This document shows positions 44,971 to 53,115 of a DNA stretch of 64,000 bases, one piece after another. Source of the DNA: Streptomyces sp. TLI_235. GTDB lineage: Bacteria; Actinomycetota; Actinomycetes; Streptomycetales; Streptomycetaceae. A model generated the notes under the pieces. It was not told where the DNA came from, did no database searches, and worked only from the letters and a program-made list of their open reading frames with translations. Every line of letters begins with the position of its first letter. Position 1 is the stretch's first letter. Location of the stretch: NCBI GenBank assembly GCA_002300355.1, contig NSGV01000001.1, positions 1,798,001 through 1,862,000 on the forward strand. Reading direction: 5' to 3'. The position numbers and the translations under genes were made by a program.

Positions 44971-45061
44971 CGGCTCCGGTCGCACGCAAAGAACCGTCCA
45001 AATCTATGGCATGCCCTCTTCAATCAGGGGGTGGTCGGCTGTCACGCTTCTCTCGGCCTCG

Positions 45062-45091
45062 CGACCGACGGGCCCCGATCCCCGTCGGTCG
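45062..45091 (+). terminator. Hairpin between the RsbW-like and M1 peptidase genes
   Basis: Arms CGACCGACGGG (45062-45072) and CCCGTCGGTCG (45081-45091) pair perfectly around an 8-nt loop. It may stop transcription from the RsbW-like gene or lie in the peptidase leader. Confidence 0.5.
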
Positions 45092-45163
45092 TCAACGTGC
45101 CTCTCGTACGGGCAGGTTGACCCCTCGTCCGGCACGGGAGGGTCCCCTACCCGAAGAGGATCG

Positions 45164-47050
45164 ATGAGAAGCACCCTTCTCCCCCTGGCCGCCGCGGGCG
45201 CGCTGCTCGCAGCCGCCGGCGCGGTGGCGAGCGCCGCACCGGCCACGGCCACGGCGGCGGCCTGCACGCCGGCCCAGGTGGTCGCCAACGGCGGTTTCGA
45301 GTCCGGTAGTTCACCCTGGTCCGCGTCGAGCGGGGTGATCACGAGCGGCGGCGGGCAGACCGCGCACGGCGGCAGCTCCTTCGCCTGGCTGGACGGCTAC
45401 GGCTCCTCCCACACCGACACGCTCTCCCAGTCGGTGACCCTGCCGGCGGGCTGCACCTCGGCCACGCTGAGCCTGTGGCTGCACGTGGACACCGCCGAGA
45501 CCACCGCCGCCACCGCCTACGACAAGCTCACCGCGAGCATCGGCGGTACCACGCTGGCCAGTTGGTCCAACCTGGACGCCCGGCCCGGCTATCTGCAGAA
45601 GTCCTTCGACGTGTCCTCCTTCGCCGGCCGGACGGTGACGCTCTCCTTCACCGGCACCGAGGACTCCGGACTGCAGACCAGTTTCGTGCTGGACGACATC
45701 GCCCTGGACGTCTCCGGCGGCGGCACCCCCACACCGACACCCACGCCCACCCCGACACCGACGTCCTCCCCCACCGGCACCCCGTCGCCGGACGGCACCC
45801 GGACCCCGGCCGCCCCCGCCTACACCGTCTCGCTCACCAGCGACGCCTCCGGCGCGTCCTGGACGGGCCACGAGAGCGTCTCCTTCACCAACGCCTCGGC
45901 CACCCCGCTCTCCGAGGTGTACCTGCGGCTGTGGGACAACGCGCACGGCAGCTGCCCGAGCACCCCGATCACCGTCACCGGTGTCACCGGCGGCACCGCC
46001 TCCGCGCTCTCGGTGTCCTGCACGGCGATGAAGGTGACCCTGCCGGCGCCGCTCGCGCAGGGGCAGAGCGGGACGGTCGGCTTCGACCTCGGCATCACGG
46101 TGCCGAGCGGCGCGGACCGGTTCGGCCACGACGGCGCGTACAACTTCCTCGGCAACGCGCTGCCGGTGCTGGCCGTCCGGGACGGCGCGGGCTGGCACCT
46201 CGACCCGTACACCAACAACGGCGAGTCCTTCTACTCGCTGGCGGCGGACTTCGACGTGACCCTCGACCACCCGAGCGGGCTGCTGGTGCCGGCCACCGGC
46301 ACCTCGGTGGACACCCCGGGCGGCTCGGGCCGCACCGTCACCCGGGCGACCGCGAGCAAGGTGCGCGACTTCGCCTGGGGCGCCGGACCGTTCACGAAGA
46401 TCAGCGGCACCTCGTCGGCGGGCGTGAAGGTCAACGTCTACTCGGTGAGCGGGATCTCCTCCGGTGACGCCCAGTCGATGCTGACCACCGCGAAGTCGGC
46501 GGTGGACGCGCACGCACAGCGCTTCGGCGCCTACCCGTACGCCGAGCTGGACGCGGTGATCGACAACAGCTTCTGGTTCGGCGGCATGGAGTACCCGGGC
46601 TTCGTGCTCGACCTGGTCTCCACCACGGCGCTCACCCACGAGATCGCGCACCAGTGGTTCTACGGGATCGTCGGCGACGACGAGTACACCAGCCCGTGGC
46701 TGGACGAGTCCTTCACCGACTACGCCACCGACCTGGCGCTCGGCAAGACCGGGTCGGGCTGCTGGAGCAGCGTCTCCTGGTCCTCCTCGGCCGAGAAGAT
46801 CACCGACGCGATGGCGTACTGGGACGCGCACTCCTCGCGCTACTCCACCGTCGTCTACACCTACGGCAAGTGCGCCCTGCACGACCTGCGGCGGCAGATC
46901 GGCGACGGCGCGATGAGCACGCTGCTGCACGACTACGCCCAGTCGCACTGGTACGGGGTGAGCACCACCGCCGAGTTCAAGGCGGCGGCGCAGGCCGCGG
47001 CCGGCACCGATCTGACCTCGTTCTGGAGCCAGCACCGGATCGAGGGCTGA
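45164..47050 (+). CDS. Secreted M1-family metallopeptidase with N-terminal carbohydrate-binding-like domain
   Basis: 628 residues from the ATG at 45164. A signal peptide (LLPLAAAGALLAAAGAVASAAPA) is followed by a jellyroll-like module (34-190: LVANGGFESGSSPW type, SHTDTLSQSVTLPAGCTSATLSLWLHV), a Pro/Thr linker (about 193-215) and the peptidase. GGMEYPG at 473-479 corresponds to the GAMEN substrate motif. Zinc ligands are H492 and H496 in HEIAH and E515 in WLDESFTDYATD, giving HExxH-x18-E. The Tyr and Asp expected downstream for transition-state binding are likely in the SRYSTVVYTYGK region. The enzyme should cleave N-terminal residues outside the cell. It converges with the SHOCT gene. Confidence 0.92.
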   Translation: MRSTLLPLAAAGALLAAAGAVASAAPATATAAACTPAQVVANGGFESGSSPWSASSGVITSGGGQTAHGGSSFAWLDGYGSSHTDTLSQSVTLPAGCTSATLSLWLHVDTAETTAATAYDKLTASIGGTTLASWSNLDARPGYLQKSFDVSSFAGRTVTLSFTGTEDSGLQTSFVLDDIALDVSGGGTPTPTPTPTPTPTSSPTGTPSPDGTRTPAAPAYTVSLTSDASGASWTGHESVSFTNASATPLSEVYLRLWDNAHGSCPSTPITVTGVTGGTASALSVSCTAMKVTLPAPLAQGQSGTVGFDLGITVPSGADRFGHDGAYNFLGNALPVLAVRDGAGWHLDPYTNNGESFYSLAADFDVTLDHPSGLLVPATGTSVDTPGGSGRTVTRATASKVRDFAWGAGPFTKISGTSSAGVKVNVYSVSGISSGDAQSMLTTAKSAVDAHAQRFGAYPYAELDAVIDNSFWFGGMEYPGFVLDLVSTTALTHEIAHQWFYGIVGDDEYTSPWLDESFTDYATDLALGKTGSGCWSSVSWSSSAEKITDAMAYWDAHSSRYSTVVYTYGKCALHDLRRQIGDGAMSTLLHDYAQSHWYGVSTTAEFKAAAQAAAGTDLTSFWSQHRIEG

Positions 47051-47070
47051 GGGCCGGACAGCCGCCCACG

Positions 47071-47105
47071 GCACCGGGCACCCCCGCGGAGGGGGCGCCC
47101 GGTGC
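47071..47105. terminator. Bidirectional terminator hairpin
   Basis: Arms 47071-47085 and 47091-47105 pair over 15 bp with one mismatch around GCGGA, between the converging peptidase and SHOCT genes. Confidence 0.85.
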
Positions 47106-47132
47106 TCCGCCGTTCGAGTGAAACGAAGAGCC

Positions 47133-47540
47133 TCAGGCCAGCAGTTTCGCCTTCGCCTTCTGGAACTCCTCCTCGGAGATGGCGCCGCTGGTCTTCAGTT
47201 CGGCGAGCTTGGTCAGCTGATCCGCGTGGCTCTGGCCCGAGCCGCCTCCGCCGCCCTCGGCGGTCGCCCGGCGGACGTACGCCTGGAACGCCTCGTCCGT
47301 CCGCTGCGCCTGCTCCAGATCGCGCTCGGCCATCGAGCCGCCGCGGGCGATCAGGTAGACCAGCACGCCGATCAGCGGCAGCAGGATGACGAAGATCGTC
47401 CAGCCGGCCTTGCCCCAGCCGCCCATGTCCTTGCTGCGGAAGATGTCTGTGATGATCTTGAAGAGCAGGAAGAACCAGAGGATGAAGACGAAGAGCTCCA
47501 GCATCGTCCAGAAGAGGTTGAGCAGCGGGTAGTCGTCCAT
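47133..47540 (-). CDS. PLDc_N/SHOCT membrane protein (paralogue of 8889-9290)
   Basis: 135 residues from the ATG at 47540. Same architecture as the 8889-9290 protein: DYPLLNLFWTMLELFVFILWFFLLFKII, GGWGKAGWTIFVILLPLIGVLVYLIARG, then a charged middle and a SHOCT end (LTKLAELKTSGAISEEEFQKAKAKLLA). The two copies share many positions, including the N-terminal NDYPLL/DDYPLL and the GGWGKAGW turn, so they arose by duplication. Its promoter region lacks the 22-bp motif of the other copy, pointing to different control. Function unknown. Confidence 0.88.
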   Translation of the reverse strand: MDDYPLLNLFWTMLELFVFILWFFLLFKIITDIFRSKDMGGWGKAGWTIFVILLPLIGVLVYLIARGGSMAERDLEQAQRTDEAFQAYVRRATAEGGGGGSGQSHADQLTKLAELKTSGAISEEEFQKAKAKLLA

Positions 47541-47842
47541 GGCACTCCCGTCCCAGCCGTTCGCCGGTCGTCCGGCGGGCTGTCGGTCCACGGCGGCGCC
47601 CCCGCGCCGCCCGCCCCAGCCGTCCGGTCCGGACAGGGGACAGAACGAGTCATACCACCGCACAACACCCGCGGCATCGGCGTATCGGCCGGTCGGAGGG
47701 CCCGGCGTGAGCCGGCGGGGGTCGCGGGGGCGCAGCGGCGGGCCGGTCCGCGGGTCACGCCCCGGCAAGCGTGCGGTCACGATTCGGCCCACCGCGTCCA
47801 CCTGGCGGAGCAGTCCTTGTGCGGGCCGGTCGGATGATTTTG

Positions 47843-47857
47843 ACTAGCGGCGCTAGT
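47843..47857. promoter_or_regulatory. Palindrome ACTAGCGGCGCTAGT in front of the PucR gene
   Basis: A 15-bp perfect palindrome around G at 47850, 22 bp upstream of the GTG start and overlapping a TTGACT -35-like sequence (47840-47845). It is a candidate operator for autoregulation. The rest of the 338-bp gap 47541-47878 shows nothing else that I can support. Confidence 0.55.
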
Positions 47858-47878
47858 TAAGTCGACGAGGGAGCGCCC

Positions 47879-49177
47879 GTGAGACCACCCGCCCTGGCTC
47901 CGCCCGCCGCCGCACCGACTGGCCCCGTCCGGCCGCACCGGCTGCGCGGCTTGCCCGAGGAGCCGCCCGCCAGGCGCCCCGTCCGCTCCCGGGCCGACAC
48001 CGAGGCCGAGCAGCTGCTCTGCCGCACCGCCGCCTACCTGCTGCGCGACGTCGACGGGCTGGCCCGCGAACTCGTCGCGCAGATCAGCGAACGGGAGCCC
48101 GCCTACCCCGCCACCATCGGCCCCGAGGAGCTGCGGCTGGAGGTGCGCACCTCGCTGGAGAGCTCCGTGCGCACCCTGCTCGACCCGGCGGGCACCTGGG
48201 AGGCCGCCCGGCTCTGCTCCTGGCAGATCGGCGCCCGCCGCGCGCAGCGCGAACTCCCATTGGATGCCCTGCTGCACGCCTTCCGGCTCGGCGGGGAACT
48301 GGTCTGGCGGCGCCTGGTGGATACCGCCACCCGCCGCGAGCCCGACCACGCCCACCTGCTGCTGCACAGCGCCGCCGGTATCTGGAGCTTCGTCGACGAG
48401 CACTCCGACCTGATCACCCAGGCCTACCGGCTGGTCGAGAGCCAGACCGCCCGCGAGCACCGCGAACGCGCCCGCGCCATGGTGCAGGCCCTGCTCGACG
48501 GCGCCACCCGGATCACCGACCTGCCCACCGTCGCCACCGCGCTCGACCTCCCGGAACGCGGCCGGTACGCGGTCGCCGCGCTGGCCGGACCGGCCGGACC
48601 GCCCCGGCACCCCGCCGAGACCGCGCCGCCCGCCGACCCGCCACCGGGCGTGCGGATCATCCGGCACCGCGGCACCGACGGCGAGCACGCCCTGCTGCTG
48701 CTCGGCGCCGCCGAACCCGCCGACGTCGCCGACTGCCTGGGCCACCACCGGGGCGCCCGGGTCGGCATCGGCACCGTCGTCGAGGAACTCGGCGAGATCG
48801 GCGCCGCCCGGCACGCCGCCGACATCGCGCTGCGCACCTGCACCGCCGACGGCGACGTGGCCCTGCTGCACGAGCGGCTGCCCGCCGCCCTCGTCGTCTC
48901 CCTCCCGGGCTTCGGCTCCGCGCTCGTCGACCGGGCGCTCGGCCCCGTCCTCGAGCTCGACCACCAGGACCGCGAGTCGATGCTCAGCACACTCGCCGCC
49001 TGGCTGGACAGCGCCGGCTCGGCGCAGCGGGCCGGCGCCCGGCTGTTCTGCCACCGCAACACCGTGCTCAACCGGCTGCGACGCTACGAGCAGTTGAGCG
49101 GGCGCAGCCTCAACCACCCGCGCGCCCTCGTCGAGTTGTCGCTCGCGCTGGACGCGCACCGGCTGCTGTCGGCCTGA
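47879..49177 (+). CDS. PucR/CdaR-family transcriptional regulator
   Basis: 432 residues from a GTG at 47879 (GACGAGGGAG upstream). The C-terminal 60 residues are a PucR-type HTH (LFCHRNTVLNRLRRYEQLSGRSLNHPRALVELSLAL). The middle has a GGDEF-like CdaR region (ARVGIGTVVEELGEIGAARHAADIALRTC), and the N-terminal helical part (EAEQLLCRTAAYLLRDVDGLARELVAQI ... FRLGGELVWRRLV) resembles the RsbT-co-antagonist-like sensor of many Streptomyces PucR proteins. It is upstream of the ABC importer on the same strand across a 312-bp gap with a large hairpin, so it probably controls that operon in response to its substrate. Confidence 0.88.
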   Translation: MRPPALAPPAAAPTGPVRPHRLRGLPEEPPARRPVRSRADTEAEQLLCRTAAYLLRDVDGLARELVAQISEREPAYPATIGPEELRLEVRTSLESSVRTLLDPAGTWEAARLCSWQIGARRAQRELPLDALLHAFRLGGELVWRRLVDTATRREPDHAHLLLHSAAGIWSFVDEHSDLITQAYRLVESQTAREHRERARAMVQALLDGATRITDLPTVATALDLPERGRYAVAALAGPAGPPRHPAETAPPADPPPGVRIIRHRGTDGEHALLLLGAAEPADVADCLGHHRGARVGIGTVVEELGEIGAARHAADIALRTCTADGDVALLHERLPAALVVSLPGFGSALVDRALGPVLELDHQDRESMLSTLAAWLDSAGSAQRAGARLFCHRNTVLNRLRRYEQLSGRSLNHPRALVELSLALDAHRLLSA

Positions 49178-49182
49178 CCGAA

Positions 49183-49237
49183 GGTACCTCCGCCGGTACC
49201 GCCACCGGGGCCGTCCTGATGCCCCGGCGGCGGTACC
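49183..49237 (+). terminator. Large hairpin and alternative stem between pucR and the importer operon
   Basis: Arms 49195-49211 and 49221-49237 pair over 17 bp with one mismatch around a 9-nt loop. GGTACC occurs three times (49183-49188, 49195-49200 and within 49221-49237), so the first copy can compete for pairing, which would suit attenuation. No T-tract follows. The rest of 49238-49489 has no gene that I can support. Confidence 0.6.
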
Positions 49238-49489
49238 GCAGCGCACTCTCCCCGATCCGCGGCCCCGCGTGCCCGCCGCGCCGCCGGTACTGGTCGACCT
49301 CACAACGCGGCCCGCCGCCCACTGTGCAGCCGCAACACGTGCCCGCCGCGCCATGGACCGCCGATCGGCCGCCGTGGTGTCCTGCCGCTCCCAGAACCGG
49401 GCAGACGCCCTCGTCGCCCGAGCTTCCCACCCTCCCGAGCGGCCGTGGCCCCGTATGTGCCGGCCCGGTGCTCGGACGCAAGGAGCACC

Positions 49490-50308
49490 ATGAGCCCACC
49501 CGAGCGGTCGAGCACGCTCACCGTCGAGAATCTGCACGTCGCCTACGGGCGCGCCGTCCAGGCGCTGCGCGGGGTCTCCCTGGACCTCCCGGCCGGACGG
49601 ATCGTCGCCGTCCTCGGCGCCAACGGGGCCGGCAAGAGCACCCTGCTGCGGGCCGTCTCCGGCACCCTCGGCCTGCACCGGGGCGCGGTCACCGCCGGCA
49701 CGGTGACGGTCGGCGGCCTGCCGCTCGGCGACGACCCGGCCCTTGCGGTGCGCGCGGGGGTCGTCCAGGTGCCGGAGGGCCGGCGGGTGTTCGCCGACCT
49801 CACGGTGGAGGAGAACCTCCGGGCGGGCGAGCTCGGCCGGGGCCGCCGGGACGCCGCCACCCGACGGGAGGCCCGCGAGCGGGTCTTCGCGCTGCTGCCG
49901 GTGCTGGCCGAGCGCCGCCGTCAACGGGCCGGGCTGATGTCCGGCGGCGAACAGCAGATGCTGGCGATCGGGCGGGCCCTGATGGCGGATCCGCGCGTCC
50001 TGCTGCTGGACGAGCCCTCGCTCGGCCTCGCCCCGCGGATGGTCCGGCAGATCGGCGGGATCGTGCGGGAGATCAACCGGCAGGGCACCTCGGTGCTGCT
50101 GGTCGAGCAGAACACCGCGATGGCCCTTTCGGTCGCGCACCGCGCGCTCGTGCTGGAGAACGGACGCGTCCGGCTGGAGGGCGCCGCCGAGGAGCTCGCC
50201 GCCGGCGACGAGGTCCGCCGGCTCTACCTCGGCGCGGCCCCGCAGGACGGGCCGGCGGACACCGACCCCCGTCCGGCCGCCCCCGCGCTGAGCCGGTGGA
50301 CGGCATGA
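49490..50308 (+). CDS. LivF-type ABC transporter ATP-binding protein
   Basis: 272 residues from the ATG at 49490 behind AAGGAGCACC. Walker A GANGAGKSTLL, Q-loop VVQVPEGRRVFADLTVEENL (the PEGRxxF motif is specific to LivF), signature MSGGEQQMLAIGRAL, Walker B LLLDEPSLGLAP and switch VEQN. LivF and LivG power the branched-chain-amino-acid-type (HAAT) importer at the inner membrane. Its stop overlaps the livG ATG (ATGA). The actual substrate could be an amide, amino acid or purine-related compound; PucR control argues for a nitrogen-rich substrate. Confidence 0.92.
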   Translation: MSPPERSSTLTVENLHVAYGRAVQALRGVSLDLPAGRIVAVLGANGAGKSTLLRAVSGTLGLHRGAVTAGTVTVGGLPLGDDPALAVRAGVVQVPEGRRVFADLTVEENLRAGELGRGRRDAATRREARERVFALLPVLAERRRQRAGLMSGGEQQMLAIGRALMADPRVLLLDEPSLGLAPRMVRQIGGIVREINRQGTSVLLVEQNTAMALSVAHRALVLENGRVRLEGAAEELAAGDEVRRLYLGAAPQDGPADTDPRPAAPALSRWTA

Positions 50309-51075
50309 CCGCCCGGCTCACCGTCCGCGACCTCACCGTAAGGTTCGCCGGCCTCACCGCGCTGGACGGCGTCTCCTTCACCGTCGAACCGGGCACCGTG
50401 CACGCCCTGATCGGCCCGAACGGCGCCGGCAAGTCCACCTGCTTCAACGTGCTCTCCGGCGTGTACCGGGCGGCCTCCGGCAGCGTCGACTACGACGGCC
50501 GGGAGCTGACCGGGATGCCGCCGCACGCGATCGCCGGGCTCGGGGTCGCCCGCACCTTCCAGAACATCGTGCTCACCGCGGGCACCGTCGCCGACAACCT
50601 GATGCTCGGCCGGCACCGGCTCACCCGGGCCGGCTTCGCCGCCACCGCGCTGCGGCTGCCCGCGGCCGTCCGCGAGCAGCGGCGGCACCGCGAACGGGCC
50701 CGCGAGATAGCCGAGTTCCTCGGCCTCGGCCGGCACTTCGACCAGCCCGTCGGCCCGCTGCCGTACGGCCTGCGCAAGCGGGTGGAGATCGCCCGGGCGC
50801 TGTGCACGGAACCCGGACTGCTGCTGCTCGACGAGCCGGTGGCCGGCATGAACCCCACCGAACGGCTGGACATGGCCGGCACCGTGGCCGCGATCCGCGA
50901 GTCGCTCGGCATCTCGATCCTGCTGGTCGAGCACGACATGGGGATGGTCATGCGGCTCGCCGACACCGTCACCGTCCTCGACTTCGGCCGCCGGATCGCC
51001 GACGGCACGCCCGAGGCCGTCCAGCAGGACCCGGCCGTCGTCCGCGCCTACCTCGGACAGGAGGAACCCGCATGA
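50305..51075 (+). CDS. LivG-type ABC transporter ATP-binding protein
   Basis: 256 residues. Walker A GPNGAGKSTCFN, Q-loop GVARTFQNIVL (the ARTFQ motif is typical of LivG), signature LPYGLRKRVEIARAL (LivG proteins often carry YGxQRR in place of LSGGQ), Walker B LLLDEPVAGMNPTE and LLVEHDMGMVM. It works as a heterodimer with the LivF-like protein. The start overlaps the upstream stop and its own stop overlaps the livH ATG, so stoichiometry should be set by coupled translation. Confidence 0.92.
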   Translation: MTARLTVRDLTVRFAGLTALDGVSFTVEPGTVHALIGPNGAGKSTCFNVLSGVYRAASGSVDYDGRELTGMPPHAIAGLGVARTFQNIVLTAGTVADNLMLGRHRLTRAGFAATALRLPAAVREQRRHRERAREIAEFLGLGRHFDQPVGPLPYGLRKRVEIARALCTEPGLLLLDEPVAGMNPTERLDMAGTVAAIRESLGISILLVEHDMGMVMRLADTVTVLDFGRRIADGTPEAVQQDPAVVRAYLGQEEPA

Positions 51076-51962
51076 CCAGGTTCGCCGAGACACTGCTCGA
51101 CGGCATCGCCCTCGGGTCGGTGTACGCCCTTGTCGCACTGGGCTTCACGATCGTCTTCAAGGCCTCCGGCGTGATGAACTTCGCGCACGGCTCCGTCCTG
51201 CTGCTGGGCGGCTGGACGATCACCGCCACGCACTCCGCGGTGGGCTTCCCGCTCGCCGTGCTGCTCGGAGCGGCGACCGCCGCGGCCGCCTCCGGACTGC
51301 TCCACCTGCTCACCGCCCGCGGGGTGCGCGGGGCGGGCGCGCACGTCGCCACCATCCTCACCATCGGCGCCGACCTGGTGCTGCTGACCGCGCTGGCCCG
51401 CGGGATCGGCGCCGACTACCTGGCCACCGGGGACCCGTGGGGCTCGGCCGTGGTCCGGATCGGCGGCGTGCACGTCGCGGAGGCCCGGCTGGCCGGGATC
51501 GCCGTCTGTGTCGCGCTGATCGGGGCGTTCTTCGCCGCCTTCCGCTGGACCCGCTGGGGGCTGGCGATGCGGGCCGCCTCCGCGGACGAGGAGGCCGCCG
51601 CGCTGATGGGCGTCCGGCTCGGCCGGATGCGGCTGACCGCCTGGTGCGCGGCCGGCGCGCTCGCCGCCGTCGCCGCGGTCTTCCTCGCCGCCTTCCCCTC
51701 CCCCGGCCTGGACCGCTCCACCGGCCAACTCGCCCTCGCCGCCTTCCCCGCGGCGATCCTCGGCGGCATGGACTCGGCCGCCGGCGCGCTCGCCGGCAGC
51801 CTCGCCATCGGCCTGGCCGGCGCCCTCGCCACCGGCTACCAGGACGCGCTCGGCGGACTCGGCGAGGGCCTGCCCGGCATCGCCCCCTACCTGGTGATGC
51901 TGCTCGTCCTGCTGGTGCGGCCCGCCGGGCTTCTCGGATCGAAGGAGACCGCCCGTGTCTGA
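51072..51962 (+). CDS. LivH-type permease
   Basis: 296 residues with about eight membrane helices (GSVYALVALGFTIVFKASGVMNFAHGSVLLLGGW at the start is the family signature). A cytoplasmic EAA-like coupling loop RWTRWGLAMRAASADEEAAALMGVRLGRMRLTAW is present near residues 155-185. It forms the membrane channel with the LivM-like subunit. The start overlaps the livG stop as ATGA. The last helices and GGMDSAAGALAGSLAIGLAGAL are as expected. Confidence 0.93.
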   Translation: MTRFAETLLDGIALGSVYALVALGFTIVFKASGVMNFAHGSVLLLGGWTITATHSAVGFPLAVLLGAATAAAASGLLHLLTARGVRGAGAHVATILTIGADLVLLTALARGIGADYLATGDPWGSAVVRIGGVHVAEARLAGIAVCVALIGAFFAAFRWTRWGLAMRAASADEEAAALMGVRLGRMRLTAWCAAGALAAVAAVFLAAFPSPGLDRSTGQLALAAFPAAILGGMDSAAGALAGSLAIGLAGALATGYQDALGGLGEGLPGIAPYLVMLLVLLVRPAGLLGSKETARV

Positions 51963-53115
51963 CCTGTTCACCGGTCGCCGCGCGGCGGCCGCCGGCGGGG
52001 TCCTCGTACTGCTCGCCCTGCCGTTCTATGCGGACGGATTCTGGCTGCAGAGCGGGCTGTTCGCGATGGCAGCGGCCCTCGGCGCGATCGGGCTGAGCCT
52101 GCTCACCGGCACCGCCGGCCAACTCTCGCTCGGCCACTCCTTCTTCCTCGCCGTCGGCGCCTACGGCTACGTCTGGCTCTCCGGCGACGCGGGCGGCAGC
52201 GGCCCGACCCGGCTGACCGGGCTCGGCCTGCCGCCGCTGCCGGCCTTCGCCCTCGCGGTCGCGCTGGCCGGCGCCGCGGGCGCGGTGTTCAGCCCGATCG
52301 CCGGCCGGCTGCGCGGCATGTACCTGGGCGTCGCCACCATCGCGCTGGTCTTCCTCGGCCAGCACGTGATGCTCAACTCCCGCAGTGTCACCGGCGGTTT
52401 CAACGGCCGGTCGGTCGAGCCGATGACGCTGTTCGGCTTCTCGTTCAGCGACGCCTCACCGCGTGGCCTGGCCGTGCTCGGCGTGCCCTTCGGCGGCGTC
52501 GAACGGCTCTGGTACTTCGGCCTGGCGCTGGTCGCGATCGGCCTGTTCACCGCCCGCAACCTGCAACAGGGCCGCCCCGGACGGGCGTTGGCCGCGCTCC
52601 GGGACAGCGGCACGGCGGCCGCCGTGATGGGCGTGCCGGTCGCCCGGTACCGCTGCGCCGCGTTCACCGTCTCCTGCCTGTACGCGGGGGCCGGCGGCGC
52701 CCTCACCGCACTCGCCTTCAAGCGGGTGGTGCCCGACCACTTCGGGCTCGCCCTGTCGATCGACTTCCTCGCGATGATCGTCATCGGCGGGCTCGGCTCG
52801 GTCGGCGGCGCGGCCGCCGCGGCCGTCCTGGTCTCGCTGCTGCCGCAGGTGCTCACCGTGTACGCGGACCGGCTGCCGCTGATCGCCCCGGCGGGCTCGG
52901 ACGCCTTCGGCGCCACCCCCGGCGAGGCCGCCCGTTACCTGTACGGCGCCGCGATCGTCCTGATCCTCACCCTCGCCCCGGGCGGACTGGCGGGCCTGGC
53001 CCGCGACCGCCTGCGGCCGACCCCGGCCGCCGCCCCCGCAGCCCCGGCGCCCGCCCCCGTACCCGTCTCCCGCACCGCCACCCGTCCCTCGCCCGGCAAG
53101 GAGCCGACCCCGTGA
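51955..53115 (+). CDS. LivM-type permease
   Basis: 386 residues from the GTG at 51955, which overlaps the livH stop by 8 bp. About ten membrane segments (LSLLTGTAGQLSLGHSFFLAVGAYGYVWLSG is the LivM signature) and the coupling loop GRPGRALAALRDSGTAAAVMGVPVARYRCAAF. The C-terminal 35 residues form a Pro/Ala tail (AAAPAAPAPAPVPVSRT) not needed for transport. The next gene overlaps by 4 bp as GTGA. Confidence 0.92.
   Translation: MSDLFTGRRAAAAGGVLVLLALPFYADGFWLQSGLFAMAAALGAIGLSLLTGTAGQLSLGHSFFLAVGAYGYVWLSGDAGGSGPTRLTGLGLPPLPAFALAVALAGAAGAVFSPIAGRLRGMYLGVATIALVFLGQHVMLNSRSVTGGFNGRSVEPMTLFGFSFSDASPRGLAVLGVPFGGVERLWYFGLALVAIGLFTARNLQQGRPGRALAALRDSGTAAAVMGVPVARYRCAAFTVSCLYAGAGGALTALAFKRVVPDHFGLALSIDFLAMIVIGGLGSVGGAAAAAVLVSLLPQVLTVYADRLPLIAPAGSDAFGATPGEAARYLYGAAIVLILTLAPGGLAGLARDRLRPTPAAAPAAPAPAPVPVSRTATRPSPGKEPTP

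Noticed and set aside
47650..47690. A third copy of the 22-bp motif upstream of the 47133-47540 SHOCT gene
   Set aside because: ACCACCGCACAACACCCGCGG shares only short blocks with the motif and lacks its symmetric core.
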